Shown: positions 1 through 5,280 of the stretch, in pieces
How the letters are laid out: every line of letters starts with the position of its first letter
Position numbering within the stretch: the first letter of the stretch is position 1
Assembly: GCA_035499415.1 (NCBI GenBank)
Contig: DATJYV010000033.1
Location: 1-5,280 of the forward strand
Length of the DNA stretch: 5,280 nucleotides
Reading direction: 5' to 3'
From: DATJYV01 sp035499415
Lineage (GTDB): Bacteria > Bacteroidota > Ignavibacteria > UBA10030
Notes under the pieces: model-generated
What the model saw: the letters and a program-made list of their open reading frames with translations, nothing else
Database searches by the model: none
What the model was told of the DNA's origin: nothing
Program-made: the position numbers and the translations under genes

Positions 1-546
1 GTAACGCAGGATACCCAGCTTTTTTCCGGCACGATTCGCGAGAACCTCGTTTTCGTGCACCCGCGTGCAAGCGATGCAGAGTGCATGGAGGTCCTGCAAC
101 AAGCGGCATGTCAAAGCTTGCTTGCCCGGGCGGATAAGGGATTGGATACGGTGATCGGCGAGGGAGGGGTGAAGGTTTCAGGAGGCGAGAAGCAGCGGCT
201 CTCCATCGCGCGGGCTCTCTTGCGCAAACCGGACCTGCTCGTGTTCGACGAAGCGACATCGTCCCTGGATTCACTCACGGAAGAGGAGATCACGGCGACC
301 ATTCGTGACATCTCTGCCCGCCACGACATGACCACGATCATGATCGCGCATCGACTTTCGACCGTGTTTCATTCGGACAAAATCCATGTCCTCGAGCGGG
401 GATCGATCGTGGAATCAGGGAGGCATCACGACCTGCTGGAGCAAAAGGGACTTTACTTTGCGATGTGGCGTCAGCAGATCGGCGAGAGGACGGACGGCCT
501 GATGAAGGCCGCGCTCAACGGCGCCCAGTCAGTCGTCAAGAACTGA
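1..546 (+). CDS. ABC exporter (MsbA/ABCB-like), C-terminal part of nucleotide-binding domain, 5'-truncated
   Basis: The frame is open from base 1, so only the last 181 residues of a longer protein are visible. In order they show the Q-loop (VTQDTQLFSGTIREN, Gln codon at 7-9), the ABC signature VSGGEKQRLSIARALL (from 175), Walker B DLLVFDEATSSLD with the catalytic Glu codon at 250-252, and the H-loop IMIAHRLSTV with the His codon at 349-351. The Q-loop style, the DEATSSLD wording and AHRLST are typical of type IV exporters, in which one chain carries a six-helix membrane domain followed by the ATPase. By family, such proteins form inner-membrane dimers that use ATP to export lipids, peptides or drugs. 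Walker A and the membrane domain should lie just left of the window. The signature opens with Val and has Glu in place of the final Gln of LSGGQ, a common variant. The substrate cannot be told. The gene ends in TGA nine bases before the peptidase gene, which suggests an operon. Confidence 0.96.
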   Translation, partial: VTQDTQLFSGTIRENLVFVHPRASDAECMEVLQQAACQSLLARADKGLDTVIGEGGVKVSGGEKQRLSIARALLRKPDLLVFDEATSSLDSLTEEEITATIRDISARHDMTTIMIAHRLSTVFHSDKIHVLERGSIVESGRHHDLLEQKGLYFAMWRQQIGERTDGLMKAALNGAQSVVKN

Positions 547-555
547 TCCTGCATC

Positions 556-2205
556 GTGCGTTTGCCCCGCATCATCGCCCCTCTTTTTATCCTGTCGCTC
601 GGCGCGCTCGCGCAATCGATCCCGCCGCATATGCCCCGGCCCGGGATCGACATCATCCATTACGATTTTGACGTCACCCTTCCGGACTCCGGGAGATCGA
701 TCGCAGTTCTTGCGTCGATACAATTCCGGCGTTTTGAACCCGTCGCTGCGCTCCGTTTGGACCTGCGGCGCCTGCATGTCGACAGCGTTCGCCTCGGCGG
801 GCGGCCAGGCCGCTTCAGGCGGGACAGCGTTTCAATTCTTGTCGACCTGCCGCGGGCGAAAGGGGGCTTGCCCGACACGCTGGAGATCGCGGTGAAATAT
901 CATGGTGATGTTGCAGACGGGCTCATCATTCGGTCGGACCCGTCGGGCCGATGGACGGCGTTCGGAGACAACTGGCCCGACAGGGCCCGGAACTGGCTTG
1001 CAAGCGTCGACGACCCCGCGGATAAAGCGACCGTTACCTGGCGCGTGAACGCCCCGTCATCACTGACGGTCGTTGCGAACGGCGCGCTGGTCGAAACGCA
1101 TCCGCTCCCGTCTGCCACGCCAAGAACGCTCACCGTTTGGGCCGAGAGCAAACCGATTCCGGTCTACCTTATGGTGATCGCGGCGGCTCGCATGGATTCG
1201 ATGGACCTTGGAGAGACCGCCCCGGGAACCGCGGCAACGGGCGGAGGCGTCTCTCAATCCCTCTATGTTTTTCCCGAAGACCGGGACTTCATACCCGGAC
1301 CGTTTGCCAACGCGAAAGACATTGTGGAATTTTTCTCCCGGATTGTCGCCCCTTTCCCGTTCGAAAAGCTTGCGCATCTCGAGAGCTCGACGATATTTGG
1401 GGGGATGGAGAATGCCACGGCCATCTTTTACAGCGACCGCGGCTTCCGAAGGAGGTCCATGCGGGCGGATCTCATCGCACACGAAACGGCACATCAGTGG
1501 TTCGGCGATGGCGTGACGGAATCGGCCTGGGCGCATCTCTGGCTCTCGGAAGGGTTTGCCACATACTTCGAGGAACTTTGGGAGCAACATGCGAAGGGCG
1601 ATTCGACGTTCCGGCACGGCATGTCCGGCATGCGGGATGAAATCCTCCGCTCGCGCGTTTCCCTCGAACGGCCGGTGATCGATTCCACCCAATCGAATCT
1701 CGTCGCGCTTCTGAACACGAACAGCTATCAAAAGGGAGCATGGACGCTTCACATGCTTCGCGCCATGGTCGGCGATTCGCTCTTTTATCATTCCCTCCGC
1801 CTGTACTACCGCGAGCACCTGTTCGGCAATGCAACCACCGACGACCTGGAATCCGCGTTCGAGCGAACGACGGGAGAGAACCTGCGATGGTACTTCGACG
1901 AATGGCTTCGGCGGCCGGGCTTTGTTGAAGCGAAAATCGAATGGCGGTACATCGCCGCGACGCAGCGCGTCACGGTCAACGTCACCCAGGATGGACGGTT
2001 CGCTCCCTACAGGTTTCCGTTGCTCCTGGAGATCAGGAATTCGAAAGGTTGGAGCACAAAACGGGAGGTGGAAATACCGGCGTTCGCCAGGACATCGGTC
2101 GAGGTCGCCGGCGTCATCCCCTCATCCCCCACATCTATCGTCCCGGACCCCGACGTCGAACTTCTCGGTACCGTGACCGTCGTGGGAGGCGCGACTAATC
2201 GTTGA
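556..2205 (+). CDS. Secreted M1-family zinc aminopeptidase
   Basis: This 549-residue protein is predicted to remove N-terminal amino acids from peptides, outside the cytoplasm. Residues 1-19 look like a signal peptide (MRLPR, then a hydrophobic stretch ending ALA before Gln20). An N-terminal beta domain follows, including the family-typical stretch NWLASVDDPADKATVTW. The M1 exopeptidase motif is GGMEN (residues 282-286). The zinc site is HETAH (His309, Glu310, His313), with the third ligand Glu332 exactly 18 residues after the second His. Tyr391 in NSYQKGAWTLHML fits the transition-state tyrosine. The end (WYFDEWLRRPGFVEAKIEW, then a beta-rich tail) fits a short M1 form without the large C-terminal helical domain of PepN or ERAP. 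GTG at 556 is the most upstream possible start, because the exporter's TGA (544-546) lies in the same frame; a TTG at 562 is an alternative. No Shine-Dalgarno is evident, so translational coupling to the exporter gene is plausible. All catalytic residues are present. Peptide preference and final location (periplasm or outside) are unknown. Confidence 0.95.
   Translation: MRLPRIIAPLFILSLGALAQSIPPHMPRPGIDIIHYDFDVTLPDSGRSIAVLASIQFRRFEPVAALRLDLRRLHVDSVRLGGRPGRFRRDSVSILVDLPRAKGGLPDTLEIAVKYHGDVADGLIIRSDPSGRWTAFGDNWPDRARNWLASVDDPADKATVTWRVNAPSSLTVVANGALVETHPLPSATPRTLTVWAESKPIPVYLMVIAAARMDSMDLGETAPGTAATGGGVSQSLYVFPEDRDFIPGPFANAKDIVEFFSRIVAPFPFEKLAHLESSTIFGGMENATAIFYSDRGFRRRSMRADLIAHETAHQWFGDGVTESAWAHLWLSEGFATYFEELWEQHAKGDSTFRHGMSGMRDEILRSRVSLERPVIDSTQSNLVALLNTNSYQKGAWTLHMLRAMVGDSLFYHSLRLYYREHLFGNATTDDLESAFERTTGENLRWYFDEWLRRPGFVEAKIEWRYIAATQRVTVNVTQDGRFAPYRFPLLLEIRNSKGWSTKREVEIPAFARTSVEVAGVIPSSPTSIVPDPDVELLGTVTVVGGATNR
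2195..2205. other. Tail-to-tail overlap of peptidase and Sel1-repeat genes
   Basis: The peptidase stop TGA is at 2203-2205 and the Sel1-repeat stop (CTA on the plus strand, TAG on the minus) is at 2195-2197, so the two converging reading frames share 11 bp. I see no GC hairpin followed by a T run near the junction on either strand. Termination must therefore rely on Rho or on sites inside the opposing genes, or the two transcripts overlap. Confidence 0.85.
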
Positions 2206-3739
2206 TCTCGAATTCCTTCTCGTTCGGGCGAACGGCGTCGTACATCCGTCGCAGCGCGTCGTACGCCGCCTGGCTCCCCCGCGTGGCGCATCGTCGATAG
2301 AGGGTGACTGCTTCACCCATGTCCTGGTGCACGGCGATCCCCCGTTCATCGCAATAGGCAAGCGCCATTTCCGCCATCAGTGAGCCCTCCGAAGCCGCTG
2401 ATTTCACGGTGGCCAGGGATGCGGCAAGATCCTCCGTGCGTTCTTCTCCCACGAGATTTGCGATCGCGATGCGTATGCCCCCCTCGACGCTTCCCCTCCG
2501 CGATGCACGCGCCCAGAGTCTGAACGCCTCCTCCTTGTCCTGCTTCACCCATCTGCCGGAGGAATAACAAAGCCCGAGCTCGATCGTGGCGGGGTCGAAG
2601 TTCCGGTCCGAGGCCTTCCGCAGAAGCAGGAGCGCCTGTTCGTCTCCCAAAAGTTTGTCGTAACCGAGCGCGCAGAATTCCGCCCAGACAAACATGGCAG
2701 TCGGTTCGCTGCCGGTGGCCCGGTTCTTCAGCTCCTCCGCGAATCGCCCGTCCTGCAGGAGGTTCCACAGCAGACGCGGGGCGCGGGGAGAATCGTGGCG
2801 GATGGCCCGCACATAGAACTCCGCGGCAACAACACGATCCCGTTCAACGCCGAGCCCCAGGTCGTACCACCGTCCTTTCAACGTCAGCGCTTCCGGGCTC
2901 CCGACATCCGCAGCCCGCGAGACTGCGCTGAACCAGGACGTGTCGGCGTTTGAAGAACGGCGGTCGTGCCGCCGGTGCCCTTCCTCGTCGGTCTCGGTCA
3001 TGACGTCAAGCGCTTCGTCGGCGAGCGTTGAGTCGGGGACGACGGTCGATGTGTCGGTGTGAAAACTCAGGAAGACGAATCCAAGCGCGCTGTCCGGAAG
3101 GGGTTTCCCCTGCGAGTCGACCTTCCGCCCGGAGCCGGTCTTTGCGCCGTCCTGGTCGGCCGTGGACGTGCCGAGTCCTCTCTTTTCAAACTCCTTGACT
3201 ATTTCTTTTGCCGGCTCGTAACCCTCGTCCGCCGATTTCTTCACGAGGCGGTACGCCTCCGCATAATTTCGCGGAACGACAAGGTTCTCGGTGTAGAGAA
3301 GCCCGAGGATGTGCGTCGCCTCCGGCATGTCGCGGTCCGAAGCCATGCGGAAGAATCGAAAGGACTCGAACGGATTCCATGGAACACCCCAGCCGCGGCT
3401 GTAGAGAATCCCCATGTTGAACTCCGCCAGAAGGAGTCCCTGGTTGGCGGCCTTCAGCACCCAGTAGGCCGCTTTCACCGTGTCCGCAGGAAAACCTCTG
3501 CCCACCAGGAGACGGTATCCGAGCTCGGCTTGGGCGACCGCGTCGCCGGCGTTGGCTTTTTGCATCAGCACAAAATCTTCGAGGAGCTGCGAATCGAGAT
3601 CCGATTCGTGAATAAGCGTGGACGAAGCCGTCGGCTTGTGCCACGGGTGCTCCGTGTCCTTGCGTTGCGCACACAGCGTCCGGAATGAGCAAACGAGCAG
3701 AATGAGAAGACAGAGAGGGCGAAGAAATTTTCTCAACAC
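2195..3739 (-). CDS. Exported Sel1-like repeat (TPR-type) protein
   Basis: The product has 514 residues if it starts at GTG 3739; TTG 3736 is equally possible. The frame stays open into ettA up to 4282, but the start is placed here because a signal peptide follows at once (LRKFLRP, a Leu-rich core, then TLCA before Gln25), and a longer form would overlap ettA. Residues 65-188 hold three Sel1-like repeats and a partial fourth, for example GYRLLVGRGFPADTVKAAYW and GILYSRGWGVPWNPFESFRF. Residues 190-270 form a polar Ser/Thr/Asp/Arg-rich linker without repeats. Residues 280-495 hold about five more, some degenerate, for example GLCYSSGRWVKQDKEEAFRL and MALAYCDERGIAVHQDMGEA. By family, these repeats build helical superhelices that bind other proteins and are not enzymes. 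All four cysteines of the mature chain (356, 391, 463, 484) lie in the second block. There is no lipobox. No Shine-Dalgarno is visible. The partner and role are unknown, and nothing links it functionally to its neighbours. Confidence 0.9.
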   Translation of the reverse strand: MLRKFLRPLCLLILLVCSFRTLCAQRKDTEHPWHKPTASSTLIHESDLDSQLLEDFVLMQKANAGDAVAQAELGYRLLVGRGFPADTVKAAYWVLKAANQGLLLAEFNMGILYSRGWGVPWNPFESFRFFRMASDRDMPEATHILGLLYTENLVVPRNYAEAYRLVKKSADEGYEPAKEIVKEFEKRGLGTSTADQDGAKTGSGRKVDSQGKPLPDSALGFVFLSFHTDTSTVVPDSTLADEALDVMTETDEEGHRRHDRRSSNADTSWFSAVSRAADVGSPEALTLKGRWYDLGLGVERDRVVAAEFYVRAIRHDSPRAPRLLWNLLQDGRFAEELKNRATGSEPTAMFVWAEFCALGYDKLLGDEQALLLLRKASDRNFDPATIELGLCYSSGRWVKQDKEEAFRLWARASRRGSVEGGIRIAIANLVGEERTEDLAASLATVKSAASEGSLMAEMALAYCDERGIAVHQDMGEAVTLYRRCATRGSQAAYDALRRMYDAVRPNEKEFEIND

Positions 3740-3874
3740 GAGGATGGTAGATTCAACGGTCAGAACGTTAGACGCCCGCGGACATTTCGAAGTTTCTCCG
3801 ATAAAATTTCCAAAGACAATTTCGTATATTGTCAGGCCAATTTCATCCCTTTTCCCTCCGAATTCAACCAAGGT
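3740..3874. promoter_or_regulatory. Divergent intergenic region between Sel1-repeat gene and ettA
   Basis: These 135 bases separate two divergently transcribed genes, so the promoters of both probably lie here. The part from about 3800 to 3845 is clearly more AT-rich than the flanking coding DNA. For ettA, TATATT at 3825-3830 matches five of six positions of a sigma-70 -10 box and sits 44 bases before the ATG, but the hexamer 17 bases further upstream (TAAAAT) is not a recognisable -35. No good promoter is evident in the minus direction. A 14-base pyrimidine run (3846-3859) lies in the presumed ettA leader. The promoter assignment is an inference. Confidence 0.4.
3815..3833. repeat. Short perfect inverted repeat, possible operator
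   Basis: GACAAT (3815-3820) and ATTGTC (3828-3833) are exact reverse complements separated by seven bases (TTCGTAT). The right arm overlaps the candidate -10 TATATT of ettA, where a dimeric repressor could act. In addition, CAATTTC occurs at 3817-3823 and 3838-3844, 21 bp apart or about two helical turns. Six-base arms can arise by chance, so an operator role is only a suggestion. Confidence 0.3.
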
Positions 3875-5280
3875 ATGAGCGATACAGAAATTATCTTTTC
3901 GATGATCGGCGTCGGCAAGGTCCACAAGCCGAACAAGCAGGTGCTGAAGGACATCTATCTTTCGTTCTACTACGGCGCGAAGATCGGCGTCCTCGGTCTG
4001 AACGGGGCCGGGAAAAGCACGCTCCTGCGTATCATCGCGGGGTTGGACACGGACTTTCTTGGCCAGGTTTCGGCGCAAAAGGGAATCACGTTCGGATTTC
4101 TCCCGCAGGAACCGGAACTTGACGCGAAAAAGACGGTGAAGCAGGTGGTGGAAGAAGGGGCAAAGGAAACGGTCGATTTGCTCAAGCAGTATGAAGAGGT
4201 GAACAACCAGCTTGCGGCCCCGGACGCGGACTACGAAAAATTGCTCGAAAAGCAGAGTGTTTTGCAGGAAAAGATCGACCATCTCAATGCCTGGGACCTT
4301 GATAGCAAGCTCGAGCAGGCGATGGATGCTCTGCGATGTCCGCCGGGAGAGACCCCGGTCTCGGTCCTGTCGGGAGGCGAGCGAAGGCGCGTCGCGTTAT
4401 GCCGTCTCCTTCTTCAGGAACCGGACGTCCTGTTATTGGACGAGCCGACGAACCATCTCGACGCGGAGTCGGTCGCGTGGCTCGAGCTTCATCTCAAACA
4501 ATACCGCGGGACGGTCATTGCCGTGACGCACGACCGATATTTTCTCGACAACGTTGCGGGATGGATATTGGAGCTCGACCGCGGTGAAGGAATTCCATTC
4601 CAGGGAAATTACTCCTCATGGCTTGAACAGAAGAAGAAACGGCTGGAGGTCGAGGAAAAGCAGGAGTCGAAACGACAGCGGGTTCTTCAGCGGGAACTGG
4701 AATGGATTCGATTGAATCCGAAAGGGAGACACGCGAAGAGCAAGGCGCGCATTGCGTCGTACGAGCAGATGCTCGCGGACCAGGGAAAGAGGACGGAGGA
4801 TGATGTTGAGATTTATCTTCCACCCGGACCGCGGCTGGGCGACACCGTTATCCAGGCGGAGAACGTCGCGAAGTCGTACGGAGAAACCGTTTTGTATGAG
4901 GGTCTTACGTTTTCGCTCCCGCGGGGCGGAATTATCGGCGTGATCGGTCCCAACGGTGCCGGGAAGACGACGCTCTTTCGGATGATCACAGGCGCCGAGA
5001 AGCCGGATAGCGGGAGGATTTCGATCGGGGAAACGGTGAAGCTTGCCTACGTCGACCAGAACCGGCCGCTCGACCCGCAGAAAACGATCTGGCAGGAAAT
5101 TTCAGGCGGAGAAGAAGTGTTGAAACTTGGAAATCGCGAGGTGAACTCCCGCGGCTACGTTGCGCGGTTTAATTTTTCGGGGACGGAACAGCAGAAACCC
5201 GTGGGTGTTCTTTCAGGAGGCGAACGCAACCGCGTTCACCTGGCGAAGATCTTCAAAGAAGAGGCGAACGTCTTGTTGCT
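3875..5280 (+). CDS. ettA: Energy-dependent translational throttle protein EttA (ABC-F), 3'-truncated
   Basis: The first 468 residues of an expected ~555 are visible. By family, EttA binds the ribosomal E site and gates entry into elongation according to the ATP/ADP ratio; it has no membrane domain. ATPase domain 1 has Walker A GLNGAGKST (41-49), Q-loop Gln78, signature LSGGERRRVALCRLLL (from 165), Walker B DVLLLDEPTNHLD with catalytic Glu190, and switch His219. The arm insertion that contacts protein L1/rRNA fits residues ~95-140. The linker that reaches the P-site tRNA is about 246-322, beginning YSSWLEQKKKRLEVEEK and including the basic stretch KGRHAKSKAR. Domain 2 has Walker A GPNGAGKTT (358-366) and signature LSGGERNRVHLAKIF (from 446). 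Its Walker B, catalytic Glu and His fall beyond the window. The ATG matches the usual EttA beginning (IGVGKVHKPNKQVLKDIYLS). AAGG lies at 3870-3873, only one base before the ATG, too close for a normal Shine-Dalgarno. The arm, linker and N-terminal match separate it from Uup and the antibiotic-resistance ABC-F proteins. Confidence 0.97.
   Translation, partial: MSDTEIIFSMIGVGKVHKPNKQVLKDIYLSFYYGAKIGVLGLNGAGKSTLLRIIAGLDTDFLGQVSAQKGITFGFLPQEPELDAKKTVKQVVEEGAKETVDLLKQYEEVNNQLAAPDADYEKLLEKQSVLQEKIDHLNAWDLDSKLEQAMDALRCPPGETPVSVLSGGERRRVALCRLLLQEPDVLLLDEPTNHLDAESVAWLELHLKQYRGTVIAVTHDRYFLDNVAGWILELDRGEGIPFQGNYSSWLEQKKKRLEVEEKQESKRQRVLQRELEWIRLNPKGRHAKSKARIASYEQMLADQGKRTEDDVEIYLPPGPRLGDTVIQAENVAKSYGETVLYEGLTFSLPRGGIIGVIGPNGAGKTTLFRMITGAEKPDSGRISIGETVKLAYVDQNRPLDPQKTIWQEISGGEEVLKLGNREVNSRGYVARFNFSGTEQQKPVGVLSGGERNRVHLAKIFKEEANVLL

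Noticed and set aside
1060..1818. A 252-codon open frame on the minus strand inside the peptidase gene.
   Set aside because: It is antisense to the catalytic core of the M1 peptidase, its translation shows no recognisable domain, and long antisense frames are expected in GC-rich coding DNA.
2166..2173. The 8-bp palindrome CGGTACCG near the end of the peptidase gene.
   Set aside because: It is too short, has no loop or T run to act as a terminator, and is explained by coding sequence.
3059..3688. A 209-codon plus-strand open frame inside the Sel1-repeat gene.
   Set aside because: It lies opposite the N-terminal repeats and linker of a gene with clear repeat structure; its composition looks like a shadow translation.
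3829..3859. On the minus strand a GGAGG (plus 3855-3859) is followed at good spacing by ATG, resembling a strong ribosome binding site for the Sel1-repeat gene.
   Set aside because: The ATG is out of frame with the Sel1-repeat gene and reads only Met-Lys-Leu-Ala before a stop. A four-codon leader is conceivable but unsupported.
3740..4282. The Sel1-repeat frame continues upstream as an open frame through the intergenic region into ettA, with an ATG at 4282.
   Set aside because: The extension is antisense to a well-conserved ettA, has no family-like features, and would bury a clear signal peptide that starts at 3739/3736.
4752..4943. A short plus-strand open frame within ettA.
   Set aside because: It lies out of frame inside the conserved EttA linker and second ATPase domain and has an Arg/Ser-rich, non-protein-like composition.

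Overview
This window reads as ordinary chromosomal DNA from a GC-rich bacterium and is densely coded. There are four protein genes, two of them cut by the window edges, and no RNA gene, mobile element, CRISPR array or phage signature that I can see. Two genes begin with GTG or TTG, and none of the three visible starts has a well-placed Shine-Dalgarno sequence. Two products carry export signals. Together these would fit a Gram-negative-type bacterium, possibly from the Bacteroidota/Chlorobi side of the tree, but that placement is a weak inference and no marker here fixes it.

Layout. Positions 1-546 (+) hold the C-terminal ATPase half of an ABC exporter whose membrane domain lies to the left of the window. 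Nine bases later, 556-2205 (+) encodes a complete secreted M1-family zinc aminopeptidase, probably co-transcribed with the exporter. The next gene, 2195-3739 (-), converges on it with an 11 bp overlap of the 3' ends. It encodes an exported protein of Sel1-like (TPR-type) repeats in two blocks. A 135 bp AT-rich divergent intergenic region (3740-3874) follows and contains a small perfect inverted repeat. From 3875 (+) to the window edge runs ettA, the ABC-F energy-dependent translational throttle protein, missing only its last part.

How they relate. The exporter and peptidase are plausibly one transcription unit, but nothing shows that they act on the same substrate. The Sel1-repeat protein and EttA share only a divergent promoter region. 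EttA is a cytoplasmic ribosome factor and the Sel1 protein is predicted to be exported, so a joint role is not indicated. I found no convincing evidence of a new biological system. The most checkable small observations are the inverted repeat between the divergent genes, the split architecture of the Sel1-repeat protein, and the tight gene junctions without recognisable ribosome binding sites.
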